This document shows, in pieces, positions 35,253-44,193 of a stretch of 64,000 nt of DNA. Source of the DNA: Mammaliicoccus sp. Marseille-Q6498 (GTDB lineage: Bacteria > Bacillota > Bacilli > Staphylococcales > Staphylococcaceae); contig NZ_CAMGYY010000002.1 in assembly GCF_946151045.1 (NCBI RefSeq), forward strand, positions 186,001-250,000. Direction: 5' to 3'. Both the position numbers and the translations under genes were made by a program. Under the pieces are notes generated by a model that was given only the letters and a program-made list of their open reading frames with translations, was not told the DNA's origin and made no database searches. Position 1 is the first letter of the stretch. Every line of letters starts with the position of its first letter.

Positions 35253-35729
35253 CTAAAATAAAAAATGGGATTTTAATTTTTCTCGTGCGTTTTTACGATA
35301 ATATTTAACTGTTGAAACGCTCTTGTCCATGTAGATGGCTATTTCATGTGTTGAATAACCATTTAAATTTAATTTAAACCAAGTTAATTCTTCATGTGAT
35401 AACATATCTAAGAAGCAATAAAGATTACAATCGAAATTTTCAACATAAGATTGATCAAGCAAATTATAATCTGATGTTGGTAAAAAACGATTTGATTCTT
35501 TTACATACTTTCTCATGCAGTCGATTAAATAAAATTTTAGTTTTAAATAAATATACTGCTCTTGATTACACGTTTTAGTTTCATCATAAGTTTTCAGCAA
35601 ATCCCAAAGCTTTATAACAAGCAATTGAAAATAATCTTCATAATGGTAATGGATTTGATAGCGATGCAATAAATGGTGAATCATTTTTTCATATTTTCTA
35701 TAGTATATATTGAAATTTTCTTCTTTCAT
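35253..35729 (-). CDS. sigS: Alternative sigma factor, SigS type
   Basis: 158 residues from the ATG at 35729 behind TGAGGAC; a longer frame to 35756 has no site. Region 2 (YYRKYEKMIHHLLHRYQIHY, YFQLLVIKLWDLLKTY) and region 4 helix-turn-helix (STHEIAIYMDKSVSTVKYYR) are clear, region 3 is absent as in ECF-type factors. The spacing and sequence match staphylococcal SigS, a stress and virulence sigma factor. It is directly upstream of the ComK-family gene, so both may belong to one regulatory unit. Confidence 0.82.
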   Translation of the reverse strand: MKEENFNIYYRKYEKMIHHLLHRYQIHYHYEDYFQLLVIKLWDLLKTYDETKTCNQEQYIYLKLKFYLIDCMRKYVKESNRFLPTSDYNLLDQSYVENFDCNLYCFLDMLSHEELTWFKLNLNGYSTHEIAIYMDKSVSTVKYYRKNAREKLKSHFLF

Positions 35730-35807
35730 GTTGTCCTCATTTGTGAGCATGCACACATGTATTTCCGGATAAATAGATATTATTCAAAACATGAAAGAAA
35801 AGATAAT

Positions 35808-35862
35808 GTGCGATTAACGGTAAAAAAGGGTTATCTTAAATTAAGCGCACTATTTTTTGGAA
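35808..35862. other. Hairpin upstream of sigS
   Basis: GTGCGATTAA (35808-35817) and TTAAGCGCAC (35841-35850), one mismatch, followed on the plus strand by TATTTTTT. It could be an operator, or a terminator of a rightward transcript. The rest of 35757-36018 contains no gene. Confidence 0.35.
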
Positions 35863-36018
35863 AAGTGCATTTAATCTTGCGGTAAAATGTAGAATTATTA
35901 GAATATAAAATCATTTCAAAAGTTATGTTTAAAAGATTTACAATTCAATAGAGAACGTGTATATTTGGATATATATGGACATATGTTTTACGGGGGCAAA
36001 GATTAGGAGGCTCATCAT

Positions 36019-36240
36019 ATGGATTATGAACACTTAAATTTAGAACATTTTTTTGCTAGAAATAATGAGCTAAATAATATTAGAGATAATGCAGATTTTG
36101 TAATGATTAACAACGTGAACAGATTTATGAATTATAGAAATGGTGATGAAGAAGGAACAATCAACTTAAGTCACTATAACTATAAAAATAGATCGGCAGC
36201 AATGTCATTTATTTTTATGGACTATACACCTTATAAATAG
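36019..36240 (+). CDS. Small hypothetical protein
   Basis: 73 residues with a strong TAGGAGG 11 nt before the ATG and a terminator-like hairpin at once after the stop. Asn/Asp-rich (FFARNNELNNIRDNADFVMI, INLSHYNYKNR), no signal or membrane segment. Family unknown; similar small proteins occur beside sigS or sagB in staphylococci only as far as I recall. Confidence 0.65.
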   Translation: MDYEHLNLEHFFARNNELNNIRDNADFVMINNVNRFMNYRNGDEEGTINLSHYNYKNRSAAMSFIFMDYTPYK

Positions 36241-36242
36241 AG

Positions 36243-36425
36243 AGGCTGGGACATAAATGTCCTAGCCTTAATTTTTATTGGGTTAAATGTATGAAGACGC
36301 AGTAGGTGTCTGTTTTCTAAATGCGCTTGTACCAAGCTTTTTAGAAATCTAGTCACCCTTGCGGGGGTGAGACGACGAAATCTAATTTAACATTTTAGAT
36401 TTCTGTCTCACTCCCTTTTTTATTA
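36243..36425. repeat. Staphylococcal intergenic repeat of two hairpins
   Basis: Left hairpin AGGCTGGGACATAAATGTCC then TAGCCT; middle hairpin TTTCTAAA ... TTTAGAAA around TGCGCTTGTACCAAGCTT; right hairpin GGGGTGAGACGACGAAATCT ... AGATTTCTGTCTCACTCCC ending in a T-run. The arrangement is like the intergenic repeats with GAGGCTGGGACA and GTCGTCTCACCC words known from other staphylococci. It terminates the 73-residue gene. Confidence 0.7.
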
Positions 36426-36582
36426 TTGTACTGAAATATAATAGTAATTAAAACGTAACATTTTTATTTTTGAATAATAGGTACTTATCCTATAGAATGT
36501 AGGAGTACTCTTTTTAGTAATTGTAAAAAATAGGCAATCAATAGTTTATTGATATAAGGTTTATTAATTTTGAGGTGAAACG

Positions 36583-37509
36583 ATGAAAAATGCCAGGCTA
36601 GAAACAATTAAGAATTTAGTTGTATTATTTATAGTCTTAGCAATTATTGTTGGCCTGTTCTATTATTTGATTTCAGATCATTTAAAGTTTAATGAAGTAG
36701 ATAAAAAAGAAAGCAATGTCGAAGTTCCATTTACTTTAAGTAAAGCAGTTGAAAAGCAATATAAAAATGATACTAAAATGCAAGTAGCAACAGAGTCAGG
36801 CAATTGGAAAAATGCATCTAGAAGTGAAATTTCAGATGTAATGAATGTTGAGAATATATTAAAAGATAAAAAACAAGTTTATCAATTTTTAAACTTATCT
36901 GAGTATCAAGGAATTGAAGAAAAAAGAATTCATCATATGTTAAGACAAAAAGAAGTTTTAGAGAAATATACAAAACAATTTATAAGCGCAGCTAAAAAAG
37001 AGCATGTAAATGAAGTTTATTTAATTAGTCATGCTATTTTAGAAACAGGTAATAATAAGAGTCAACTAGCTAATGGTGTTTACCTTACTGATAAAGGGAA
37101 AGTTACAAAATCTAAAGACGAGTCTAACGGTAAGAAGTATTATAACTTCTACGGAGTTGGTGCTTTAGATGATGACCCAATTGGTACTGGCGCTAGATAC
37201 GCTAAAAAACAAGGCTGGGATACACCATATAAGGCAATCACAGGCGGTGCTAAATTTATACATGATCATTACTTATCAAATCCTAAACAGAATACTTTAT
37301 ATAGTATGAGATGGAATCCTGAGAAACCAGGTGTGCACCAATACGCAACGGATATTAAATGGGCACAAAGTAATGCTCGTATAATTGCTGACTTCTATAA
37401 AGACCTTAAGACTGAAGGGAAGTATTATACAGTGTATAAATATCAAGACACAGATAAATCACTTTCAGTTAAAGCGTTAGATAAAGTACCAGATAAAAAG
37501 AACGAATAA
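36583..37509 (+). CDS. sagB: Membrane-anchored N-acetylglucosaminidase SagB
   Basis: 308 residues. One N-terminal membrane helix (about 12-30) without cleavage site, then a spacer and a glucosaminidase domain (about 130-290) with the catalytic region LISHAILETGNNKSQLANG and the family pattern YYNFYGVGALDDDP. SagB cleaves newly made glycan strands at the membrane and controls glycan length in staphylococci. GAGGTG precedes the ATG. It ends at a strong bidirectional terminator shared with a lipoprotein gene. Confidence 0.88.
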   Translation: MKNARLETIKNLVVLFIVLAIIVGLFYYLISDHLKFNEVDKKESNVEVPFTLSKAVEKQYKNDTKMQVATESGNWKNASRSEISDVMNVENILKDKKQVYQFLNLSEYQGIEEKRIHHMLRQKEVLEKYTKQFISAAKKEHVNEVYLISHAILETGNNKSQLANGVYLTDKGKVTKSKDESNGKKYYNFYGVGALDDDPIGTGARYAKKQGWDTPYKAITGGAKFIHDHYLSNPKQNTLYSMRWNPEKPGVHQYATDIKWAQSNARIIADFYKDLKTEGKYYTVYKYQDTDKSLSVKALDKVPDKKNE

Positions 37510-37512
37510 GAA

Positions 37513-37553
37513 TAAAAAAATCCTAGGACGCGATGTCCTAGGATTTTTTTGTA
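37513..37553. terminator. Bidirectional terminator between sagB and the lipoprotein gene
   Basis: AAAAAAATCCTAGGAC-gcgat-GTCCTAGGATTTTTT, convergent genes. Confidence 0.93.
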
Positions 37554-38351
37554 TTAAGAAGCTTCTTGTGAACTTTTTGATGATGAAGAGCTATCTTGTT
37601 GCATATCTTCTATTTTCTTAGCGTTTTTAGCTTCTTCAGGAATCTTAATATCTTTAACTTTATTTAACTTATTATAAGTTACATTAGTCTTCATATTTAC
37701 AGATTTTTTATCTTTAGTTAATTTAGCGTTTAGTTTGTATGAACTAATTTCATTATCTTTGTTAACTTTTAAGACAGCATTACCATTAACTTTATCAACT
37801 TGTTTTTCGAATGATTTAAGTTGTTCTTTGTTACCAGAAGCGTTTGCTAACTTAGTGAAATCTTTTTTGTTTTTAATTTTATAAGTAAGTTCATAACCAT
37901 TATCTACTTTTTTAGATTTAGCATCTTTAAATGCATTTAATGTTTTAGCATACTTAGCATAGTTTAATTGGTCTAATGAATTATCAATATTCATATTTTT
38001 AACTTGAGATGATAGGTCTACCCATTGATCTTGTACTTTAGCTATCATTTTTTTGCCTTGTACATAAATCGTCATAGCTTGACCAGATTGATCCATACTC
38101 AATTTAGCAGTTTGTTTTTTATCAACATCCATACCAACTTTAACTGTTTGACTGTCTTCACCTTTAGCTGATACTTTTATATTATTATCAGTATGATAAC
38201 TTTTAACGTCTTTAGCGTTACTTTGTAAATCTTTTACTACTTGGCTTGAGCTTTTTGTGTCTGAACTAGATTTATCGTTCGTTCCACCTCCGCAAGCCGT
38301 TAATAATAAAGTTGATGATAAAAATACACTACCTAATACTCTGAATTTCAT
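37554..38351 (-). CDS. DUF6612/LppX-like lipoprotein
   Basis: 265 residues. Lipobox LTAC (Cys20) after a short signal, a Ser/Asp linker, then beta-rich repeats (VKVGMDVDKKQTAKLSMDQS, AMTIYVQGKKMIAKVQDQWV) typical of the LolA-like half barrel of DUF6612/LppX lipoproteins, which can carry lipids. C-terminus Ser-rich. AGGAGGAAG precedes the ATG. It faces sagB across a terminator; 86 nt separate it from the small peptide and opuCD upstream, so opuC read-through is possible. Confidence 0.78.
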   Translation of the reverse strand: MKFRVLGSVFLSSTLLLTACGGGTNDKSSSDTKSSSQVVKDLQSNAKDVKSYHTDNNIKVSAKGEDSQTVKVGMDVDKKQTAKLSMDQSGQAMTIYVQGKKMIAKVQDQWVDLSSQVKNMNIDNSLDQLNYAKYAKTLNAFKDAKSKKVDNGYELTYKIKNKKDFTKLANASGNKEQLKSFEKQVDKVNGNAVLKVNKDNEISSYKLNAKLTKDKKSVNMKTNVTYNKLNKVKDIKIPEEAKNAKKIEDMQQDSSSSSKSSQEAS

Positions 38352-38436
38352 TATACTTCCTCCTTTTTTTCAATATGTTACCACTAAATATTTATTAATT
38401 GCAAAAATTTATATGTTTAACATATTAATATTTGAA

Positions 38437-38511
38437 TTATTTAAGTTTTTTCTTAGGTGAAAGTATTAAAATTGAAACTATTACAATGAGTACTTTAATA
38501 AAAAATTTCAT
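38437..38511 (-). CDS. Candidate 24-residue membrane peptide coupled to opuCD
   Basis: ATG at 38511 lies 4 nt beyond the opuCD stop, and its SD GGAGTG overlaps the last codons of opuCD (GAG TGA). The peptide is one hydrophobic helix (FFIKVLIVIVSILIL) with a SPKKKLK tail, the layout of a small membrane protein. No known family. The overlap suggests translation coupled to the transporter. It could still be a chance frame. Confidence 0.45.
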   Translation of the reverse strand: MKFFIKVLIVIVSILILSPKKKLK

Positions 38512-38515
38512 TTTA

Positions 38516-39205
38516 TCACTCCGAAAGTGTTTGTGTTTGTGGACCTTTGTGTTTGCGTTTAGTTGGGTCTAATTTTCTTTCTATATATCCTAACACAATA
38601 TCACTCAATACTGCTAGTAAAGCTGTTGGAATTGCTCCAGCTAATATGAGAGAAGTACCATCAGTTGCATTAGTACCTCTAATGATAATATCACCAAGTG
38701 TAGAAGAGCCTATGAATGACCCAATTGCAGTTACACCAATGGCTATTACAAATGCAATTCTAATGCCACCAATCATTACTGAAAGTGAAAGGGGTAGTTC
38801 GACCATCATTAAAATTTGTTTAGAAGTCATACCCATACCTTTACCAGCATCTTTTATACCTGCATCTACATTTTTGATGCCTGTGTAAGTATTTTTGATA
38901 ATTGGTAATAATGCGTATAAGAATACTGTCATCACAACTGTATTTGCGCCAAGACCCATAACTAACATTAAAATGGCTAATAGGGCTAGGGCAGGGACAG
39001 TTTGAATAATATTTGCTATAGATATAATAAATCCAGATAACTTAGAATATCGTGCGATGAATATGCCGATTGGTATACCTACTATAACAGCAAATAACAC
39101 ACCATATACAGAAATGAGTAAATGATTTAAAAATAACTGAAATACATATCCACTATTTGTTTGATAATAATCTATTAATTGTGACCATAAATTTTCATTA
39201 ACCAT
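38516..39205 (-). CDS. opuCD: Osmoprotectant ABC transporter permease OpuCD
   Basis: 229 residues, starting at ATG 39205 behind GGATGGTGAG; starts at 39217 or 39250 would lie inside opuCC. Six membrane segments and the permease EAA-type loop (NVDAGIKDAGKGMGMTSKQI). Works with OpuCB, the OpuCA ATPase and the OpuCC binding protein to import glycine betaine, carnitine or choline. Start and opuCC stop nearly touch. It has a C-terminal charged tail (RKHKGPQTQTLSE). Confidence 0.92.
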   Translation of the reverse strand: MVNENLWSQLIDYYQTNSGYVFQLFLNHLLISVYGVLFAVIVGIPIGIFIARYSKLSGFIISIANIIQTVPALALLAILMLVMGLGANTVVMTVFLYALLPIIKNTYTGIKNVDAGIKDAGKGMGMTSKQILMMVELPLSLSVMIGGIRIAFVIAIGVTAIGSFIGSSTLGDIIIRGTNATDGTSLILAGAIPTALLAVLSDIVLGYIERKLDPTKRKHKGPQTQTLSE

Positions 39206-39206
39206 T

Positions 39207-40157
39207 TTACTCACCATCCTTTTTATCGTCAAAATAGTTATGCTTTTCAAGGAATTCTTGAGCTACAACTGCAGGTTCTTTAAGATCATTATCAACTTCA
39301 TAGTTTAATTTTTGCATTTGTTCTGTAGAAATTTTACCTTTTAATTTATTCATCGCTCTATCAACGTAAGGTTTTTCTTTAATTAATTTTTTAGTAACTA
39401 ATGGACTTGCATCATAAGGTGGGAAGAAATTTAAATCATCTTTAAGAACAACTAAATCATAACTTGCGATTCTTCCGTCTGTCGTATACCCAAGAACGAT
39501 ATCCATTTTACCGCTATTCAAAGCATCATATACTAAACCGATTTGCATCGGGCGTGTACGTTTGAAGTCAAATCCATATTTCTTTTTAAAAGCTTCGTAT
39601 CCATCACCAGGACGTTTCATCCATGATGAGTCAACGCCAGCGTCTAACTTGCTAGCTACTTTTTTTAAGTCTGAAACTTTTTTAAGATTATATTTTTTAG
39701 CTGTTTCTTTCGTTACCATTAAGGCATAAGTATTTTCAAATCCGTATGAACCATACCATTTTTGGTTATAATCTTTATCAAAAGCTGTTCTGACGATTTT
39801 TAATGCTTTATCAGGATCAGTTATAGGATCTTTACCGAGTGCCCCAGTTAAATCTGTTCCAGTATATCTAGCACTAGAAATATTAATGTCACCTTTATTC
39901 ATCGCATTAAAAGCAACTGTCCCTGATCCTAGATTATTGATTAGTTGAATATTTTTTTCGTCAACATTATCTTTCTTTGCTTCATGTTCTATCATAAGTT
40001 TATCAATATGACCCATAACTTGTGATTCGCTTGTATTTTGCATGCCGATTTTTACAGAATTTTCATCTCCAGAAGCTCCAAGGAAAGGTAGGGAACATCC
40101 AGATAAAATCACAGATAATGCTATTATCGGAACTAACAATTTAAAATAATTCTTCAT
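39207..40157 (-). CDS. opuCC: Osmoprotectant-binding lipoprotein OpuCC
   Basis: 316 residues. Lipobox LSGC (Cys21). The mature protein is a type II periplasmic-binding-like fold with VKIGMQNTSESQVMGHIDKL near the N-terminus and NNLGSGTVAFNAMNKGDINI, where ligand residues sit; DALNSGKMDIVLGYTTDGRI is the hinge region typical of the family. It captures betaine-type osmolytes outside the membrane. GGAGGAAAC precedes the ATG. Confidence 0.93.
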   Translation of the reverse strand: MKNYFKLLVPIIALSVILSGCSLPFLGASGDENSVKIGMQNTSESQVMGHIDKLMIEHEAKKDNVDEKNIQLINNLGSGTVAFNAMNKGDINISSARYTGTDLTGALGKDPITDPDKALKIVRTAFDKDYNQKWYGSYGFENTYALMVTKETAKKYNLKKVSDLKKVASKLDAGVDSSWMKRPGDGYEAFKKKYGFDFKRTRPMQIGLVYDALNSGKMDIVLGYTTDGRIASYDLVVLKDDLNFFPPYDASPLVTKKLIKEKPYVDRAMNKLKGKISTEQMQKLNYEVDNDLKEPAVVAQEFLEKHNYFDDKKDGE

Positions 40158-40172
40158 GTATTTGTTTCCTCC

Positions 40173-40808
40173 TTATCTTGAAACTTTTAATCCTTTTGGT
40201 GTAACCCAATTTTCAACTTTTGAAAGTACGAAATCCATTATTAAAGCAATTAAAGTAACACTAATGGCACCACCGATAATTAAATCAGGTTGGTATAAAT
40301 TTAAACCATTAAAGATGAAGTCACCTAGACCACCAGCTCCAATAAAACTCGCTAACGCTGCCCAACTTATTGCGTAAACACTAGATAGGCGAACGCCACT
40401 CATGATAACCGAAATGGCTAATGGTAGTTCAACCATAAACATTTCTTGGAATTTCGTCATTCCCATACTTAATCCAGCAGCTTTTACATTTTTATCTACA
40501 TTATTTATCCCAATAAAAGTGTTATTTAATATAGGTAACAATATGTATATAAATAACGCAAGAATTGCTGGTAATTTACCGACACCTAAGAAAGGTATCA
40601 TTAATGCTAATATTGCTAAAGATGGTACTGTTTGCAGAACACTTGCTATGGATAATACAACTTTGGCAATCTTTTTAGTTCTTGTTAACATGATGCCTAG
40701 CGGTATAGCTACTACCATTGCTAGTAATAAAGCGGAAAAAGAAATATAGAAGTGTTCTAGCGTTTTTTGAAAAAGTTCATTACCGTTAGTTTGGAAAAAT
40801 TCAATCAC
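40173..40808 (-). CDS. opuCB: Osmoprotectant ABC transporter permease OpuCB
   Basis: 211 residues with about six membrane segments, the first permease of the operon. EAA-type loop: [20 protein letters not shown]. Similar to OpuCD, with which it should form the channel. Starts 13 nt after the opuCA stop behind AAGGAGT. The order opuCA-CB-CC-CD is the usual one. Confidence 0.93.
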   Translation of the reverse strand: MIEFFQTNGNELFQKTLEHFYISFSALLLAMVVAIPLGIMLTRTKKIAKVVLSIASVLQTVPSLAILALMIPFLGVGKLPAILALFIYILLPILNNTFIGINNVDKNVKAAGLSMGMTKFQEMFMVELPLAISVIMSGVRLSSVYAISWAALASFIGAGGLGDFIFNGLNLYQPDLIIGGAISVTLIALIMDFVLSKVENWVTPKGLKVSR

Positions 40809-40821
40809 TAATATCCACTCC

Positions 40822-41970
40822 TTATTTTATTTCACTCGTTTGTGCTTCTTCTTCATTTAATCCCCAAATGGAATCATATACAATATCAACTAAACTTGCG
40901 CGCGTAATAACACCTTTAATAAAGTATTGATTGTCTACTACAGGTATTAATCTTACATTCCTCTTAAGTATTGTACGTACAGAGTCTTGAAGCATTGTAC
41001 CGGTTTTAACTGTATAAATATCTCTATGCATAATGTCGATAATATCGCTACCTTTACGGTAACCTTCATTTAAATCTTCTACATCTATGTAACCAACTAA
41101 TTTTCCTTTATGGTTTGTAACAAATAAAGTATCAACTCGTCTGTCACGCATTACTGTAACAGCTTCATCAATCGTTTTCTCAGATGTAATTGTGATAGGG
41201 CTTTTCATAGCGTCATCAACAATTTTTAAGTTAGGTCGATCTTGAATCAGTCTATTTTGACCAATAAATTCGCGTACAAAATCATTTGCTGGGTTTTTAA
41301 GGATGTTATTTGGCGTGTCGAATTGAACAATTTCCCCTTGAGACATAATACAAATTCTATCAGCTAGTTTGATAGCTTCATCCATATCGTGTGTTACAAA
41401 GATAATTGTTTTACCTAATTTTTGTTGTAGTGTCTTAACGAGGTCTTGAAGTGTGTCTCTTGTAATAGGGTCAAGCGCTCCAAAAGGTTCATCCATTAAT
41501 ATGATGTCTTGGTCTGCAGCTAAAGCTCTTACAACACCAATACGCTGTTGTTGGCCACCTGACAGTTGAGAAGGGTATAAATCTAAATATGATTCAGGTA
41601 AGTCTACCAACTTTAAAAGTTCTTTAGCTTTCTTTTCTTTGTCTTCTTTAGACCATTTAAGAAGTTTAGGAACTAAGACGATATTGTCGCGAATCGTCAT
41701 GTGAGGCATTAAGCCAATTTGTTGAATGACATAACCAATATTTCTTCTTAAATTTACAGGGTTCATCTTACTTAAATCTTTCCCGTTTAAAATAATTGAA
41801 CCACTTGTAGGTTCTATCATACGATTAATCATTCTTAAAGCAGTAGTTTTCCCGCTACCACTTGTACCTATGAATGCTATAAATTCACCAGATTCAATTT
41901 CCATAGTAATACCATTAACAGCTTTTTTGCCGCCACGGTAAACTTTAGTTAAGTCTTGTATAGATAACAT
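40822..41970 (-). CDS. opuCA: Osmoprotectant ABC transporter ATPase OpuCA
   Basis: 382 residues. Walker [10 protein letters not shown] (residues about 35-43), Q-loop [11 protein letters not shown], signature [11 protein letters not shown], Walker [14 protein letters not shown] and the H-loop VTHDMDEA. The C-terminal 130 residues hold two CBS domains ([30 protein letters not shown]), as in osmosensing OpuA/OpuC ATPases that gate activity by ionic strength. First gene of the operon; extended -10 promoter upstream. Confidence 0.94.
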   Translation of the reverse strand: MLSIQDLTKVYRGGKKAVNGITMEIESGEFIAFIGTSGSGKTTALRMINRMIEPTSGSIILNGKDLSKMNPVNLRRNIGYVIQQIGLMPHMTIRDNIVLVPKLLKWSKEDKEKKAKELLKLVDLPESYLDLYPSQLSGGQQQRIGVVRALAADQDIILMDEPFGALDPITRDTLQDLVKTLQQKLGKTIIFVTHDMDEAIKLADRICIMSQGEIVQFDTPNNILKNPANDFVREFIGQNRLIQDRPNLKIVDDAMKSPITITSEKTIDEAVTVMRDRRVDTLFVTNHKGKLVGYIDVEDLNEGYRKGSDIIDIMHRDIYTVKTGTMLQDSVRTILKRNVRLIPVVDNQYFIKGVITRASLVDIVYDSIWGLNEEEAQTSEIK

Positions 41971-42011
41971 AACATTTCTCCTTTGTTTAAAAATAGAAAA
42001 TCATATACACG

Positions 42012-42020
42012 ATTATAGCA
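42012..42020 (-). promoter_or_regulatory. Extended -10 of the opuC promoter
   Basis: On the minus strand TGC followed by TATAAT about 40 nt upstream of opuCA. The -35 (TTATAA, 17 nt spacer) is weak, which an extended -10 could compensate for. Confidence 0.5.
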
Positions 42021-42137
42021 TAAAAATTGCATAATTATAAAATTTGCAAAATTAATAAGTTTAATAAAAGACAATATTGAACCATATTGTATGAGTATTA
42101 ATCGTGGATTGAAATGATTTGAAAAAGAGGTTATATA

Positions 42138-42200
42138 ATGAGAGAAAAAAAGAAAAGGTGTTGTGAGGTTATGCTAGATTTTGCATATCATGTAATTTAA
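42138..42200 (+). CDS. Doubtful 20-residue open frame
   Basis: AAAGAGG 9 nt upstream of an ATG; the peptide begins MREKKKRCCEVML and ends 94 nt before the flavoprotein gene. It could be a leader peptide, but no hairpin pair was seen. The rest of the 324-nt gap to opuCA holds only the opuC promoter. Confidence 0.2.
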   Translation: MREKKKRCCEVMLDFAYHVI

Positions 42201-42294
42201 AGTATTTATGGTAAAATCAAGTTAACTTTAAATGGTTGATATGCTAAATTTTTGCTTACGATGTTTATGAATTATTAATAATAGGGGGATTTCC

Positions 42295-43833
42295 ATGAAA
42301 GTAGCAATTATTGGGATGGGTACTGCTGGTGTTAGTACTTTAAATCAATTATCAAAACATAAAAATTTTAAAAGTTTAACTGTAGATATATTTGATGATG
42401 CCGAGGATATGGGTATGGGTAAACCTTTTCAAAATGATAGTGATCGGTTATTAATCAATTTACCTGCTAATCAAATGTCTTTAGATCCTGATGATGAAAA
42501 GGATTTTAAAAAATGGTATAAGAAAAATGATGATTTTGATTATGGTAAAGCGAAGTATTTACCAAGGCTCGTTTTTGGACACTATATGAAATCTATTTTG
42601 AATCGTATTTTAGATAATCATGATAATATTTTTATGCATAAATACAAAGTTGATAGTTGTTACGTTGAAGAAATTAAAGATGAACGTGGACAATATAAAA
42701 TAGATGTATGTTATATAGAAGATGGTGAAGCGGTTTGCCAAAAGTATGATTATGTTTTTATGACAATTGGTACTTTACCTTATAAGGATCCGTATAATTT
42801 AAAAGGGTTAAATGGATATATTGAATCTCCATACCCAACGACAAGTGCACTTAATGGTGTGAAGGAAAATGATGATATCGCTATTTTAGGTACAGGTCTT
42901 AGTTCCGTAGATGTTATTAGATATGTTATGGAGAACCATAGTCGCTTACCAATAGTTGTCACTTCAAGAAAAGCGCAGTTTCCAACTGTTCGTGGTGTTA
43001 AACATGATATTAAGCTTAAATACATTTGTAATGAAGAAATTGAAAAAATAAAAAAACATCATAAAGGCATCGCGCCGTTACATGATATAGAAGAATTGTT
43101 TAAAAAAGAATGTGAATATCAAAATATCAATTTAAATAAAATGTTGTATCGTTTTAAGAAAGATAATGTAGCCAACATGAAATATGATTTAAAGAATGAG
43201 GAAGAGGTCGGTCATTTTCAATCATTTGTTGAAGAAGTGAAACATAATATAATTCCTGTTTGGAATGCTATGACGATGGAAGACAAAGATACGTTTTTAA
43301 CTAAATACGGTCATCACTTTAAAAGAAATGCCAATCCAATGCCTCAATCATCAGCGAAGCAATTAATAGAATGGATTGAAAATGGTGATGTAGTGGTTAA
43401 AGAGGGATTAGAAGATGTTCGGAAATATTACGGAAAATTCAGATTGAAGTATAAAGATAAAGAAACAGAAGACAGTTATCATTATATAATTAACGCAACT
43501 GGACCGAAAAAACATTTGTCAGAACTATCTAAAGATGAACATTTCATAAAAGGTTTGGAAGATAAACAAATTTTTGCACCACACCCATTCGGTGGCATAC
43601 TCGTATTACCTTATACGAATGAAGTAATCAGCCCTAAATTCGGAACAATGCCTAATTTAAAGGTGATAGGTCAAATAACAAGTGGTGTAAACTTTGACGT
43701 AAATGGTGTGTCATTGTTAGTGGAACAAACTGTTAATGCAGTCAATGACTTGTTTATAGAATTAGAAGAACGTACTAAGAAAAATCAAAAAAATAATAAT
43801 AATAAAAAGAAAAAATCAAAAAAGAATAAATAA
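42295..43833 (+). CDS. FAD/NAD(P)-binding protein
   Basis: 512 residues. Rossmann start VAIIGMGTAGVSTL with the FAD-contact VDIFDDAEDMGMG, then NLPANQMSLDPDDEKDFKKW and a second dinucleotide motif IAILGTGLSSVDV (about residue 198). Relatives include the FAD-NAD(P)-binding proteins of unknown substrate and N-hydroxylating monooxygenases. The C-terminal 20 residues are an Asn/Lys-only tail, unusual for the fold. AGGGGG precedes the ATG. Single gene upstream of the rib operon. Confidence 0.8.
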   Translation: MKVAIIGMGTAGVSTLNQLSKHKNFKSLTVDIFDDAEDMGMGKPFQNDSDRLLINLPANQMSLDPDDEKDFKKWYKKNDDFDYGKAKYLPRLVFGHYMKSILNRILDNHDNIFMHKYKVDSCYVEEIKDERGQYKIDVCYIEDGEAVCQKYDYVFMTIGTLPYKDPYNLKGLNGYIESPYPTTSALNGVKENDDIAILGTGLSSVDVIRYVMENHSRLPIVVTSRKAQFPTVRGVKHDIKLKYICNEEIEKIKKHHKGIAPLHDIEELFKKECEYQNINLNKMLYRFKKDNVANMKYDLKNEEEVGHFQSFVEEVKHNIIPVWNAMTMEDKDTFLTKYGHHFKRNANPMPQSSAKQLIEWIENGDVVVKEGLEDVRKYYGKFRLKYKDKETEDSYHYIINATGPKKHLSELSKDEHFIKGLEDKQIFAPHPFGGILVLPYTNEVISPKFGTMPNLKVIGQITSGVNFDVNGVSLLVEQTVNAVNDLFIELEERTKKNQKNNNNKKKKSKKNK

Positions 43834-43881
43834 TTAAGTCTTAAGCATTTGTAATTCATAGTAATTTAGTATAGAATATTG

Positions 43882-43901
43882 TCATCAGTGATAACTGATG
43901 A
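43882..43901 (+). terminator. Short hairpin after the flavoprotein gene
   Basis: TCATCAGT-GATA-ACTGATGA, perfect arms, but only weakly T-rich sequence follows. It may be a weak terminator before the FMN leader. Confidence 0.35.
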
Positions 43902-43916
43902 ATATAATTTAATATT

Positions 43917-44047
43917 ATTCTTTCGGGGCAGGGTGTAATTCCCAACCGGCGGTAAATAAAGCCCGCGACCCACATTTGTTTATACATTTGTGGCTGATTC
44001 AGTGAAAATCTGAAGCCGACAGTTAAAGTCTGGATGGGAGAAAGAAT
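43917..44047 (+). promoter_or_regulatory. FMN (RFN) riboswitch aptamer
   Basis: P1 arms ATTCTTTC (43917-43924) and GAAAGAAT (44040-44047). Conserved core GGGGCAGGGTGTAATTCCCA, ACCGGCGGTAAA, GCCCGCGA, GATTCAGTG and CTGAAGCCGACAGTTAAAGT. FMN binding turns off ribDEBAH. Confidence 0.97.
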
Positions 44048-44139
44048 AGACGAAAGCGTATACGATACGCTTATTTCGTTATACAAAAAATGTTAATGTC
44101 TTTAATTTTAAAGGCTTATTTCTTGATACATTTACTCCC

Positions 44140-44172
44140 AAGACACCGAAAATTTATTTTTGGTGTCTTTTT
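44140..44172 (+). terminator. Riboswitch-controlled terminator of the rib operon
   Basis: AAGACACC ... GGTGTCTT arms followed by Ts, directly before ribD. Confidence 0.9.
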
Positions 44173-44193
44173 ATATTTTTAGGAGGAAATTTA

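Noticed and set aside
35673..35885. Plus-strand frame opposite the sigS start
   Set aside because: Antisense to sigS for much of its length, no SD, biased composition.
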